NCBI GenBank assembly: GCA_045644605.1
Contig: JAZRHB010000043.1
Location: 1-32,388, forward strand
Direction: 5' to 3'
Source of the DNA: RGIG4103 sp045644605
Lineage (GTDB): Bacteria > Bacillota > Clostridia > RUG12999
DNA: 32,388 nucleotides
Part shown: positions 15,970-24,374 of the stretch, one piece after another
How positions within the stretch are numbered: position 1 is the first letter of the stretch
Layout of the letters: every line of letters begins with the position of its first letter
Position numbers and translations under genes: made by a program
The notes under the pieces: model-generated
Databases searched by the model: none
What the model saw: only the letters and a program-made list of their open reading frames with translations
What the model was told of the DNA's origin: nothing

Positions 15970-16326
15970 CTACTTCATTTTCTCTTTCACAGTGTTAATT
16001 GACGAAATCAACATCCTGCGAATTTGTCCGCAATTATTTACTATTATCTTATATTGCTCATCGTTGATATAATTCGTTCGATTAAGAAGTTCCAACCAAT
16101 ATTCAGATTCATAACATTCTTTCAAGGCAATTTGCATTTTTGAAATAAAATCGTTTGTTCCATGAGCATATTTTGATTCGTGAATATTGGCACCAATTGA
16201 TGTTCCCGAACGCAGAAGCTGATTTGTTATCACACTTTCTCTCTTTGATTCTTTTATTGTTTTACACAGGTTTATTATTTCAACTGCAAAATCTTTTGCT
16301 TTATCAAGCATTATGCTTTCTGCCAT
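15970..16326 (-). CDS. Four-helix-bundle protein (S23/23S rRNA intervening-sequence type)
   Basis: 118 residues matching the four-helix-bundle family first described as proteins encoded in 23S rRNA intervening sequences and related to the Avd accessory proteins of diversity-generating retroelements. The characteristic LLRSGTSIGANIHES lies near 37-51, and ALKECYESEYWLELL marks the third helix. Members form oligomeric rings with a basic surface and are thought to bind nucleic acid; no enzymatic role is known. ATG follows AGGATGTGAG. It is not inside an rRNA gene here: its upstream region is the hairpin array at 16351-16558, and it precedes the lipoprotein gene by 10 bases. Confidence 0.88.
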   Translation of the reverse strand: MAESIMLDKAKDFAVEIINLCKTIKESKRESVITNQLLRSGTSIGANIHESKYAHGTNDFISKMQIALKECYESEYWLELLNRTNYINDEQYKIIVNNCGQIRRMLISSINTVKEKMK

Positions 16327-16350
16327 ATACTCACATCCTATAATTCTTTT

Positions 16351-16558
16351 TAGCTAAATTTTGAACTAAAGTTCAAAGCTAAATTATTCCGCTTTGCTCC
16401 ATAGCTAAATAACTCCTTCGGAGCAGCTAAATTAAATTCGCCTTTAAGCTGACCGTTAGGTCAATTTAGCTACGAAGTAATTTAGCGTGCGTTAGCACAT
16501 TTAGCTCGCCGTCAGGCGAATTTAGCTGAATTCATCTTCGATGAATTCATCATAGCAT
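16351..16558. repeat. Hairpin array with constant 8-bp spacers that invert mid-array
   Basis: Four copies of AGCTAAAT (16352, 16377, 16403, 16425) are followed by four copies of its complement ATTTAGC(T) (16464, 16480, 16499, 16520). Between neighbouring copies lie small palindromes of unrelated sequence: TTGAAC-TAAA-GTTCAA (16361-16376), a degraded one (16385-16402), CTCC-TTC-GGAG (16413-16423), TGACC-GTTA-GGTCA (16450-16463), TAC-GAA-GTA (16471-16479), GTGC-GTTA-GCAC (16487-16498), TCGCC-GTCA-GGCGA (16506-16519), and a 10-bp-arm hairpin 16527-16549. A longer pairing, 16433-16443 with 16514-16524, is also possible. It sits directly upstream of the four-helix-bundle gene. Confidence 0.85.
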
Positions 16559-16569
16559 AAAAAAACAAA

Positions 16570-16596
16570 GATGACAACCCAAAAAATGTTGTCATC
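16570..16596 (-). terminator. Terminator following the decayed gene at 16616-16890
   Basis: GATGACAAC (16570-16578) pairs perfectly with GTTGTCATC (16588-16596); on the minus strand the stem is followed by TTTGTTTTTTT. It lies just past the end of the gene remnant and just before the hairpin array. Confidence 0.78.
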
Positions 16597-16615
16597 CTTA
16601 TTATATAATAAACGT

Positions 16616-16857
16616 TTACTCTGTTGTCCATTCGGATGACGGCACAACCTCTGGGCTATATATTGGTGAAAGACTTAATAATCCCCCTCACACTAACCAG
16701 TCTTACTTATTGCAAGATATTGTTCATAGTGGTATTTACAGTATTCACAATTCCGTTTTCTTGCTACTGTTGATTCCATATACAAATCAGAATCAATGGT
16801 AGTAACCCCGCCGTTCACAAGAAACTCTATCTCTTCATATTCCTCTGCAATATGTAA
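16616..16857 (-). pseudogene. 3' remnant of an unrecognised gene, frameshifted
   Basis: Minus-strand protein-like sequence with no start codon or ribosome binding site. It reads HIAEEYEEIEFLVNGG and ARKRNCEYCKYHYEQYLAI up to a TAG at 16693-16695, then resumes in another frame as LLSLSPIYSPEVVPSSEW, ending TTE and TAA at 16616-16618. A terminator follows. The two pieces look like the C-terminal end of one protein with a frameshift. Family not recognised. Confidence 0.4.
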
Positions 16858-16885
16858 AGCGCCTTGGTTAAAGGCGCCTTGTTTT
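16857..16885 (-). terminator. Terminator of the long pgm-to-TPM operon
   Basis: GCGCCTT and AAGGCGC pair around a 5-base loop (GGTTA) immediately after the TPM stop codon; a short T-containing tail follows on both strands. The T-tract is weak, so termination efficiency is uncertain. Confidence 0.6.
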
Positions 16886-17597
16886 AAAATCCACGTGATG
16901 CACCGCCGCCACCGGATGAACCGCCGCCGAAACCACCGAATCCGCCACCGCCGGACGAACCGCCGCGATATCCACCACCGTTATATCCGCCAAAAAAGAT
17001 GGGGATAAACCGGCCGCCGCCACGCCTGCTGGTGAAAATGATATACAGTATTATAAGCACTATTATACCGATAACTTCGCCTGCACTGACATCGGTTTCT
17101 TCTTCAAGTTCTTCAAGAAAAACAGGGTCTTCAATACCGGCAATTACTGCATCATAAAGGGATTTTATCCCCTCATCATAATCATTTTCCTTAAGATGAG
17201 GAATTGCATACACATCCATAAGTCTGCCGCATTTGGCATCGTTGAAAGTGCCTTCAAGTCCACGTCCCACTTCAATACGGATTTCACGATCGCCCGTCGA
17301 TACAAGAATAAGCAGTCCGTTATCCTTATCCTTATCACCTATTCCCCACGAACGAAAAAGCCTGTTTGCATAGGTTTCTATGTCCATACCGTCAAGGCTT
17401 GTTACGGTTACAACAACAACCTGTGTACCGTCACCACTATATTTTTTACTTGTTTCGTTTATATGTTTTTCCGTTTTTTCCGAAAGCACATTCGCATAGT
17501 CGTTTGCATAGTTTGTTCCCAGTGCGGGAATTGCCGCCGACACGCATATTGAAAGAACGCATATAAACGCTAAAGACTGCAAAACCCTTTTAATCAT
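16884..17597 (-). CDS. TPM domain (YgcG-type) secreted membrane-anchored protein
   Basis: 237 residues: signal peptide (about 1-23), TPM domain (about 30-150, with DYANVLS, TSLDGMDIETYANRLFRSWGIG and GLLILVSTGDREIRIEVGRGLEG signatures), an acidic linker, a membrane helix (about 171-189, GIIVLIILYIIF), then a Gly/Ser-rich tail ending SRGF. TPM proteins are found beside LemA throughout bacteria; roles in photosystem II repair and phosphatase activity are described for plant homologs, but the bacterial role is unclear. The glycine-rich tail is normal for this family. ATG overlaps lemA by 4 bases. Confidence 0.92.
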   Translation of the reverse strand: MIKRVLQSLAFICVLSICVSAAIPALGTNYANDYANVLSEKTEKHINETSKKYSGDGTQVVVVTVTSLDGMDIETYANRLFRSWGIGDKDKDNGLLILVSTGDREIRIEVGRGLEGTFNDAKCGRLMDVYAIPHLKENDYDEGIKSLYDAVIAGIEDPVFLEELEEETDVSAGEVIGIIVLIILYIIFTSRRGGGRFIPIFFGGYNGGGYRGGSSGGGGFGGFGGGSSGGGGASRGF

Positions 17598-18160
17598 TGA
17601 AAGCTCACCTGTGGAGCAGTTTCGGCACCGCTTGCCGATTCAAAAAGAGACATCTGGTCAAAACCAAAAATTCCTGCAAAAATAACGTTCGGGAATGTTC
17701 TTATTTTTTTGTTGTATTCTGTTGCCGCCGCATTATAATCCTGACGGGCAATATTTATTCTGTTTTCTGTGCCTGCAAGCTCATCCTGAAGGGCAATGTA
17801 GCTTTGTGTTGATGTGATTGCAGGATAGTTTTCCACAACAACCATAAGTCTTGAAAGTGCAGTTGAAAATTCACCTGCCGCTTCCGCTTTTTCACTTACC
17901 GAGCCTGCGCCCGCATATTTTGCTCTTGCTTCTGTTACGGAATTTATGATGTTTTGTTCGTGTGCACTTGCACCTTTAACCGTTTCCACAAGGTTTGGAA
18001 CAAGGTCAAATCTGCGCTGGAGCTGTGTTTCCACATTTGAAAACGCCGCTTCCGCATTTGCCTGTGCATTTACCATTCCGTTATATGTTCCCGCAAGAAG
18101 CGCAACAAGAATTGCAACAACCGCCACAACCGCTATTATTATTTTTACACTCTTTTTCAT
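17594..18160 (-). CDS. lemA: LemA family protein
   Basis: 188-residue protein with one N-terminal membrane helix (about 5-25) and a long helical domain with the LemA signatures RRFDLVPNLVETVKG and ARQDYNAAATEYNKKIRTFPNVIFAGIFGF. LemA proteins are membrane-anchored, of uncertain function, and regularly paired with TPM proteins, as here. The start follows AGGAGG 12 bases after the DUF4340 gene. Confidence 0.95.
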   Translation of the reverse strand: MKKSVKIIIAVVAVVAILVALLAGTYNGMVNAQANAEAAFSNVETQLQRRFDLVPNLVETVKGASAHEQNIINSVTEARAKYAGAGSVSEKAEAAGEFSTALSRLMVVVENYPAITSTQSYIALQDELAGTENRINIARQDYNAAATEYNKKIRTFPNVIFAGIFGFDQMSLFESASGAETAPQVSFQ

Positions 18161-18171
18161 ATATTTTCCTC

Positions 18172-19539
18172 CTAATTCGGATTTTCCACAAAGCTCTTTA
18201 CTGCACCGAGCATTGTGTTTATATTTTCTTTAAGCACAACCGACTGAATTACGCCGTTACGTTCAAGTGCGTAGTTACGTTCATCGTAGGTGAGATACCT
18301 TGCAGTAACAACGTTTCCATCATAATATCTGAACACAACTTTTGCTATTTCAGTTCCGCCGTTTATATTTTCTGCAAATCCACTAACTTCAATACCTATA
18401 ATTGACTGGTATGCCGTTTTAAATTTTTCAAGATTTGCCGCCTTACCGTTAACCGTTACTTTTTTGTTCTGGTCATCGCCTGTTAAAGTAAATGTGTCAG
18501 CATCGTCGCCACTTGTAACCGAAACCTCCGAAACTGCAAACATATCCACTATATGAGCATATCTTTCCATAAGACGAAGTACCTGCACAGCTTCAAGGGA
18601 TGCGTAAATCTCTGCAGTTTGCTCAAAAACAAAGTTTTTGCCCGAAATCATTGCATATACACCGCCTGTTTCGGTTTTGTTTCCGTATGAAACCATATAG
18701 TTTCCGCCTTCGCTTTCAAGTTCAAGCACGTATTTGGGATTTGAAAGACCGTATTTTGCAAGATTTTTTGGATTATCCTCAACATAGCTGTTTGCGGTAA
18801 TCATTCCCATATTTTCCACAAGCTCATCAAGTGCTCCGCTTTGAACAGCCGCATAATGCGGATATGTCATAACATACGAAGTGAACATTGAAAATTTGCT
18901 TTTCTCATCTTCATTAAGTTTCCGGACATTTACAACCGGTGTGCCATTTCTTTTTATACTGAGTTTTGTTATTTTTGTTATATCGGCGCTTGCAACCACG
19001 GCAGGTCTGTAGTCATTAACGGTGCGCATATACATTGCTATGCGTCCGCTTGGCATAAGATACACCTTTCCCGACTCTTTATGAAGAATAAAATATCCTT
19101 CTCCGCCTGCCATTTTGTTGCCTATACAGATTGTGTTTTCCTTTCCGTCAGCGTAAACCGTAATAACTGCGGAAGGATTATCTACGCCGTATTCCGAAAT
19201 GTCAGAAATCTCTATTTCTCTTTCAGCTATCGGATTTGCAAAAGCAACTATTGCATTTGCCAGAGTTTGCATTGAAAACTCTATATTTTCATAACCTTTG
19301 ATAGTGTATCCGCCATTTAATTGTACAATTGTATATTCAGCCTGCGGATTTTTTATATAAATTTTTTCAATCCCCGCCACATTCATCTCGTATACCGATA
19401 CAGTGGAAGTTGTTTCAGTTCCCGGCGTATCGGCTTCCTTTTCGGGAATGTTTATAACCCATATATATGCACCTGCAAGAAGTGCAATTACCGCTACACT
19501 TATTATAATGTTGCGTACAAGCTTGTCCTTAAACCACAT
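18172..19539 (-). CDS. DUF4340 domain-containing membrane-anchored protein
   Basis: 455 residues with one N-terminal membrane helix (about 8-28) and an extracytoplasmic portion with two repeated DUF4340-type segments (YTIKGYENIEFSM..., then ...YGVDNPSAVITVYADGKENTICIGNK, and later KYGLSNPKYVLELESEGGNYMVSYGNKTETGGVYAM). DUF4340 proteins travel with GldG-type ABC modules and probably form an extracytoplasmic partner of the transporter. The ATG shares one base with the stop of the upstream gene (TAATG), so the two are coupled. Confidence 0.85.
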   Translation of the reverse strand: MWFKDKLVRNIIISVAVIALLAGAYIWVINIPEKEADTPGTETTSTVSVYEMNVAGIEKIYIKNPQAEYTIVQLNGGYTIKGYENIEFSMQTLANAIVAFANPIAEREIEISDISEYGVDNPSAVITVYADGKENTICIGNKMAGGEGYFILHKESGKVYLMPSGRIAMYMRTVNDYRPAVVASADITKITKLSIKRNGTPVVNVRKLNEDEKSKFSMFTSYVMTYPHYAAVQSGALDELVENMGMITANSYVEDNPKNLAKYGLSNPKYVLELESEGGNYMVSYGNKTETGGVYAMISGKNFVFEQTAEIYASLEAVQVLRLMERYAHIVDMFAVSEVSVTSGDDADTFTLTGDDQNKKVTVNGKAANLEKFKTAYQSIIGIEVSGFAENINGGTEIAKVVFRYYDGNVVTARYLTYDERNYALERNGVIQSVVLKENINTMLGAVKSFVENPN

Positions 19540-20930
19540 TATAAATATCTCCTCTTAAGCCATATTGTTATTCCTATAGCAAGAATTATTGCCGGAAAAC
19601 CAAACACAAGAGAATAGTACATAACGTTTATTCCGGTTTTTGTAAGATTTGTTATTTTCCCTTCGGTTACTACTTTAGGTGCAATTTTAAGACTTCCGCC
19701 GTTATCTGTAACATATGATACCGCAGAAGATATGAGCTGTGCATTTCCCGGATACTGCGCTGAAATTTCAACCGCAGTTGCCGAACCGATTACCATAACC
19801 TTACTGTTTTCTGTTTCAGAAAGCACCATCATCCCTACAGGACCCATATCGTCCCCATCTTCGTATGCGGCTGTTTCGGCATTAAGGTTTGCTTTACCAA
19901 CAGATTTTTCGCTTGAAGATATAAGAACTGCGGGTGCTGCATTATGAGCATTTGATTTCTGAACATCGTATCCAACGCTTTCGTTGAACAAAATCGGTGT
20001 TTTCTGAGAAATAACACTTGCTGTTATTTCGTGCTGCTGGGCATCCGCTATAATTGCAAACGGAATTCCGTTATACATTTTATCGTTATCGTGTTCAACA
20101 ACGATATCTGCCGTTTTGATTATTCCCCATTCTTCAAGGTAACTTTCAAGCCTTGGAAGCTCAGGGGCGCCTGCGGTGGAAATTACCATAAAGTTGCCGC
20201 CTGCTTTCAAAAATGCATTTATTTTTTCACATTCTTCCGCTGTGTAGTCAGCCGCGGGAATGCACGAAATAAGCGTCATTGCATCGGCAGGAATTTCACT
20301 GTTTAATATGTTTACTGTCTGCACTTTATATCCCTGCTCATTAAGAAGCGTGTTGAGATAAGAAAGCGCCGCTTCACTATGACCTTCAAGAAGATAGATG
20401 ACAGATTCTTCTGAGGTTCCCGTTAAAGTTGCAACCGCATTTGTAAGCTTCATTTCAAGGTCAAAATTATATTTGTTTTCACCCGCAACTGTTGAAAGAG
20501 ACTGCGTATAAATTGACGAAACCGGGATTATTTTATATCTGTCGGAATATTCAAGGACTACGTCACCCATATGGAGAGTTTCGCCTTTTGCAATGTATGT
20601 ATATAAAACCGACTGATTTTTTTCAACATCAATATAATTTACTTTGAAGTTCGGGTTCATTGCACTGTATCTGTCAAGAAACTCTGCAACCTCAAGGTTG
20701 ATTTCGTCTTTTTTCCCTACAACCTTTACATCTATAGTTTTGTCCAGGTTTTTCATAACAGTTTTTGTCTGCTCTGTTATTTCAAATTTCTGCGAACGTG
20801 TAAGGTCAAGCTTTAAGTTTACCTTTGATGCAAGCGCCGTTATTATAAGATTTATAAAAATCACCGCTATAATAACCACCGCTGTAACCATAAGGGAGTT
20901 AATTCTGAATTTTGTGTTTTTACTGTTCAT
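19539..20930 (-). CDS. GldG-like ABC-module protein (ABC_transp_aux type)
   Basis: 463 residues: N-terminal membrane helix (about 14-35), LTRSQKFEITEQTKTVMKNLDKTIDVKVVG typical of the auxiliary domain of GldG-type proteins, a central globular part (YLLEGHSEAALSYLNTLLNEQGY; FLKAGGNFMVIS), and a C-terminal membrane helix with basic end (IILAIGITIWLKRRYL). In Bacteroidetes GldG works with GldA and GldF in gliding and secretion; clostridial relatives have no proven substrate. Strong GGAGGG site before the ATG, 11 bases after the permease. Confidence 0.88.
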   Translation of the reverse strand: MNSKNTKFRINSLMVTAVVIIAVIFINLIITALASKVNLKLDLTRSQKFEITEQTKTVMKNLDKTIDVKVVGKKDEINLEVAEFLDRYSAMNPNFKVNYIDVEKNQSVLYTYIAKGETLHMGDVVLEYSDRYKIIPVSSIYTQSLSTVAGENKYNFDLEMKLTNAVATLTGTSEESVIYLLEGHSEAALSYLNTLLNEQGYKVQTVNILNSEIPADAMTLISCIPAADYTAEECEKINAFLKAGGNFMVISTAGAPELPRLESYLEEWGIIKTADIVVEHDNDKMYNGIPFAIIADAQQHEITASVISQKTPILFNESVGYDVQKSNAHNAAPAVLISSSEKSVGKANLNAETAAYEDGDDMGPVGMMVLSETENSKVMVIGSATAVEISAQYPGNAQLISSAVSYVTDNGGSLKIAPKVVTEGKITNLTKTGINVMYYSLVFGFPAIILAIGITIWLKRRYL

Positions 20931-20941
20931 AATTACCCTCC

Positions 20942-21646
20942 TTAATTAAAACGGCGTTTTTCTATGTTTCTGGCTGTTAAAAACAGTACCACGAAAACAA
21001 CGCTTACGTAATATACTATATTCGGTAGGTTAAGAAGACCTATCTGGAAATCTTCAAAACGTTTAAGTACCGAAAACCAGTCAAGAATATTTTTAATCCA
21101 TACAACACTCACTCCTGATGTAAGGCTGTCCCAGCTGTAGAGCACAAACATTACAATAAATGTAAGTATTGCGGAAACAACCTGGCTTTCCGTACAGGAG
21201 GAAATGAACACTCCTATTGCAATAAATACTGACCACACAAGAATAAACCCGATATACGAGCCTATTACTTCACTTAAAATCGGTTTGCTTATTGCAAAGA
21301 AAATAAACGGAAAAACAAACGTAACTGCAAGTGATATAAGAAATACTGCAAGTGCGGCAAAATATTTACCAAGCACAATTTCAGACACGTTTACCGGCGC
21401 AGTAAGAAGCAGCTGGTCTGTTTTTTTATTCTTTTCTTCCGCAAAAAGCTGCATTGTTATTACCGGCACGATAAACAGACATATCATATTAAGCGGTGAT
21501 AAAATATATGCCACGGATGCTATCTGATAATACACCATTCCCTGCACAAAATAAAGTGCCGACAGTGCAAAAAATGCACTCATAAATATGTATCCTATTG
21601 GTGTAAGAAAATAGTTGCGGAGTTCTTTTTTGAAAATTGCTTTCAT
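20942..21646 (-). CDS. ABC-2 type permease (GldF-like)
   Basis: 234 residues with about six membrane segments and the N-terminal KKELRNYFLTPIGYIF motif of ABC-2/GldF permeases; MQLFAEEKNKKTDQLLLTAPVNVSEIVLGKY is the conserved cytoplasmic coupling region. It should form the membrane channel with the ATPase just upstream, whose stop overlaps its ATG by one base. Substrate unknown. Confidence 0.9.
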   Translation of the reverse strand: MKAIFKKELRNYFLTPIGYIFMSAFFALSALYFVQGMVYYQIASVAYILSPLNMICLFIVPVITMQLFAEEKNKKTDQLLLTAPVNVSEIVLGKYFAALAVFLISLAVTFVFPFIFFAISKPILSEVIGSYIGFILVWSVFIAIGVFISSCTESQVVSAILTFIVMFVLYSWDSLTSGVSVVWIKNILDWFSVLKRFEDFQIGLLNLPNIVYYVSVVFVVLFLTARNIEKRRFN

Positions 21647-22584
21647 TATTCACCCGCCTCCGTTTCTGCCGAGCCTGTAGCTTTTATAAATACCTCTTCA
21701 AGTGTATGCTCAACGGGTCTTAGCATAAGCACATCAACACCGTTTTCCACAAGTGTTTTTATGATATCGGCTCTTCTGTCTGTTTCGGTTGTGATTTTTA
21801 CATCAACGCTGCCGGATTCGCTATGTCCCATATTTTCAATTCTGCCCATTCCGGCAAAAATATCTTTTATATTACTGAAACTGCTGCGCACGCGGATAAG
21901 ATATTCTCCGCTGCCGCTGCCTGACAGATTTTCAAGTGTGTCCATTGCAGCAATTTTCCCGTTATTGATAATAATAACTCTGTCGCATATTGCAGTTACT
22001 TCCTGCAGAATATGGGTGCTTAAAATAATTGTTCTTTTTGCGCCGAGTTTTTTGATTACACCGCGGATTTCAATAATCTGCCCCGGATCAAGACCAACAG
22101 TAGGTTCGTCAAGAACAAGCACCTCCGGATTTCCTATAAGTGCCTGCGCAAGTCCTACCCTCTGCTTGTAGCCTTTTGAAAGGTTTTTGATAAGGCGACC
22201 TGAAACCTTCCCTATATCAACAGTTTCCATAACCTCTTCAATATGTTTTTCCTTATCCTCTTTTACCCCTTTTAAATCATAAACAAAGCTTAAGTATTCG
22301 TATACCGTCATATCAAAATAAAGCGGTGGCTGTTCCGGCAGATAACCGATGCGCTTTTTAGCTTCATTAGGGTTTTCAAGTATGCTGTATCCACATACCT
22401 TAACCTCTCCGCTTGTGGAAGAAAGGTACCCTGTTAAAATATTCATTGTTGTGGATTTTCCCGCACCGTTAGGTCCGAGAAAACCAACAACCTCGCCACG
22501 TCGAATTTCAAATGAAATACCTTTAACTGCCTCGTTTTCCCCATATTTTTTGACAAGGTCTTTTATTTCAATAACAGTTTCCAA
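21646..22584 (-). CDS. ABC transporter ATP-binding protein (GldA-like)
   Basis: 312 residues: Walker A GPNGAGKST (37-45), signature LSKGYKQ (135-141), Walker B VLVLDEPT (155-162) and a switch histidine in STHIL, so it is an intact ATPase. A C-terminal regulatory extension of about 80 residues is typical for drug/lantibiotic and GldA exporters. The start is TTG 22584, two bases after the aspS stop and spaced from an AAGGTGA site inside the aspS end. Confidence 0.93.
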   Translation of the reverse strand: METVIEIKDLVKKYGENEAVKGISFEIRRGEVVGFLGPNGAGKSTTMNILTGYLSSTSGEVKVCGYSILENPNEAKKRIGYLPEQPPLYFDMTVYEYLSFVYDLKGVKEDKEKHIEEVMETVDIGKVSGRLIKNLSKGYKQRVGLAQALIGNPEVLVLDEPTVGLDPGQIIEIRGVIKKLGAKRTIILSTHILQEVTAICDRVIIINNGKIAAMDTLENLSGSGSGEYLIRVRSSFSNIKDIFAGMGRIENMGHSESGSVDVKITTETDRRADIIKTLVENGVDVLMLRPVEHTLEEVFIKATGSAETEAGE

Positions 22585-22586
22585 TG

Positions 22587-24368
22587 TTATTCACCTTCTT
22601 TTACAATGTTTCTTATGCAAAGCTCGTCCAGCTGTTTTGCATCAACAACGTCGGGCGCGCCTGACATAAGCTCGGATGCATTCTGCACTTTCGGGAATGC
22701 AATAACATCACGGATTGAATCTTTACCGAGAAGAAGCATAACAAGTCTGTCAAGACCGTACGCCATACCACCGTGCGGCGGTGCGCCGTATTTGAATGCT
22801 TCCATAAGGAATCCGAATCTGTCCCAAGCCTGCTCGGTAGTAAAGCCGAGTGCGTTAAACATTCTCTGCTGAAGGTCACGGTCGAATATTCTTATACTAC
22901 CGCCGCCAAGCTCAACCCCGTTAAGAACAATATCGTAAGCCTTTGCTCTTGCCTGTTCAGGATGAGTTTCAAGAAGGTCTATATCTTCATCCATCGGTGA
23001 TGTGAACGGATGATGTTTTGCAACATATCTGTCCTCTTCCTCGCTGTATTCGAAAAGCGGGAATTCGGTAACCCAAAGGAGGTTGTACTGATTTTTGTCA
23101 AGCATATCGAATTTCTTTGCAATATGCAGACGAAGTGCGCCGAGTGCATCAAACACGATTTCGTTTTTATCGGAAACGATGAAAATTCCGTCGCCGTCTT
23201 CTGCGCCTGTAAGTGCAAATATATTTTCAAGTTCTTTTTCGCTTAAGAATTTGGCAATTGAAGATTTGATACCTTCCGATGTTTTTATAATCCACGCAAG
23301 ACCTTTTGCTCTGTAGGTTTTTACAAATTCACCAAGTGCGTCAAGCTCTTTACGTGAGAATTTTTCGCCAAGACCTTTTGCGTTGATTGCACGAACGCTG
23401 CCGCCGTTTTCAAGGCTTGATGAGAACACTTTAAATTCAGACCCTTTAAGAGCACCCGATAAATCAACAAGCTCCATACCAAAACGTGTGTCCGGTTTGT
23501 CGCTTCCGAAACGTTCCATAGCTTCTTTATACGGCATTCTCAGGAAAGGTGTTTTAACATCAACATCAAGCACTTCTTTGAATACCTTTTTGATAAAGCC
23601 TTCGTTCATTGCAATAACGTCATCCACTTCAACGAAAGACATTTCAAGGTCAATCTGTGTGAATTCCGGCTGTCTGTCTGCACGAAGGTCTTCATCACGG
23701 AAGCATTTTACAATCTGCATATATCTGTCATATCCGGCAATCATAAGGAGCTGTTTGTAAAGCTGCGGTGACTGCGGAAGTGCATAATAACTTCCCGGAT
23801 GAACACGGCTTGGTACAAGATAGTCTCTTGCGCCTTCCGGTGTACTTTTTGTAAGCACCGGAGTTTCAATTTCTGTAAATCCGTTTTGGTCATAGTAATC
23901 TCTTGCAATTTTTGTGATTCTGTGACGTGTTACCATACATTTCTGAAGCTCGGGACGTCTTAAATCAAGGTATCTGTATTTAAGTCTTATTTCGTCCTTA
24001 ACATTTGTATCATCTTCAATCTGTACGGGAAGTGCTTCGGATTTATTGAGAATACGAAGCTCGGTTACTTCAATTTCGATTTTACCTGTTTTAAGCTTAT
24101 CGTTAACCGCACCTGTTCTTGCGCGTACTGTTCCTACAGCCGCAATAACATATTCAAGGTGGACCCCTTTTGCCTTTTCAAGAATTTCAGCCGGAGTTTC
24201 AGCAACAAGCTGAACAATGCCGCTGATATCTCTTAAATCTATAAAAACAAGGCTACCGATGTCTCTTACTTTTCCTGCCCATCCCATCACAGTAACCTGC
24301 TGACCTATTTCAGCCTCCGAAATCTGCGCACATCTGTGAGTTCTTTTAAGTCCTGCAAGTGTATCCAT
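22587..24368 (-). CDS. aspS: Aspartate--tRNA ligase (AspRS)
   Basis: 593-residue bacterial-type class II synthetase: N-terminal OB-fold anticodon domain (VMGWAGKVRDIGSLVFIDLRD), motif 2 CFRDEDLRADRQPEFTQIDLEMSF, the bacterial GAD insertion (about 290-410), and motif 3 GLDRLVMLL. The length is the bacterial norm. ATG is 6 bases after hisS. Whether it also charges tRNA-Asn cannot be told from sequence by eye. Confidence 0.97.
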   Translation of the reverse strand: MDTLAGLKRTHRCAQISEAEIGQQVTVMGWAGKVRDIGSLVFIDLRDISGIVQLVAETPAEILEKAKGVHLEYVIAAVGTVRARTGAVNDKLKTGKIEIEVTELRILNKSEALPVQIEDDTNVKDEIRLKYRYLDLRRPELQKCMVTRHRITKIARDYYDQNGFTEIETPVLTKSTPEGARDYLVPSRVHPGSYYALPQSPQLYKQLLMIAGYDRYMQIVKCFRDEDLRADRQPEFTQIDLEMSFVEVDDVIAMNEGFIKKVFKEVLDVDVKTPFLRMPYKEAMERFGSDKPDTRFGMELVDLSGALKGSEFKVFSSSLENGGSVRAINAKGLGEKFSRKELDALGEFVKTYRAKGLAWIIKTSEGIKSSIAKFLSEKELENIFALTGAEDGDGIFIVSDKNEIVFDALGALRLHIAKKFDMLDKNQYNLLWVTEFPLFEYSEEEDRYVAKHHPFTSPMDEDIDLLETHPEQARAKAYDIVLNGVELGGGSIRIFDRDLQQRMFNALGFTTEQAWDRFGFLMEAFKYGAPPHGGMAYGLDRLVMLLLGKDSIRDVIAFPKVQNASELMSGAPDVVDAKQLDELCIRNIVKEGE

Positions 24369-24374
24369 TTTCTA

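Noticed and set aside
16351..16558. CRISPR array
   Set aside because: The constant unit is only 7-8 bp, the orientation flips midway, and the spacers are palindromes of 9-23 bp; no cas genes are nearby.
16796..17008. Arg/His-rich plus-strand 70-codon frame
   Set aside because: It is the complement of the Gly-rich TPM tail, not an independent basic protein.
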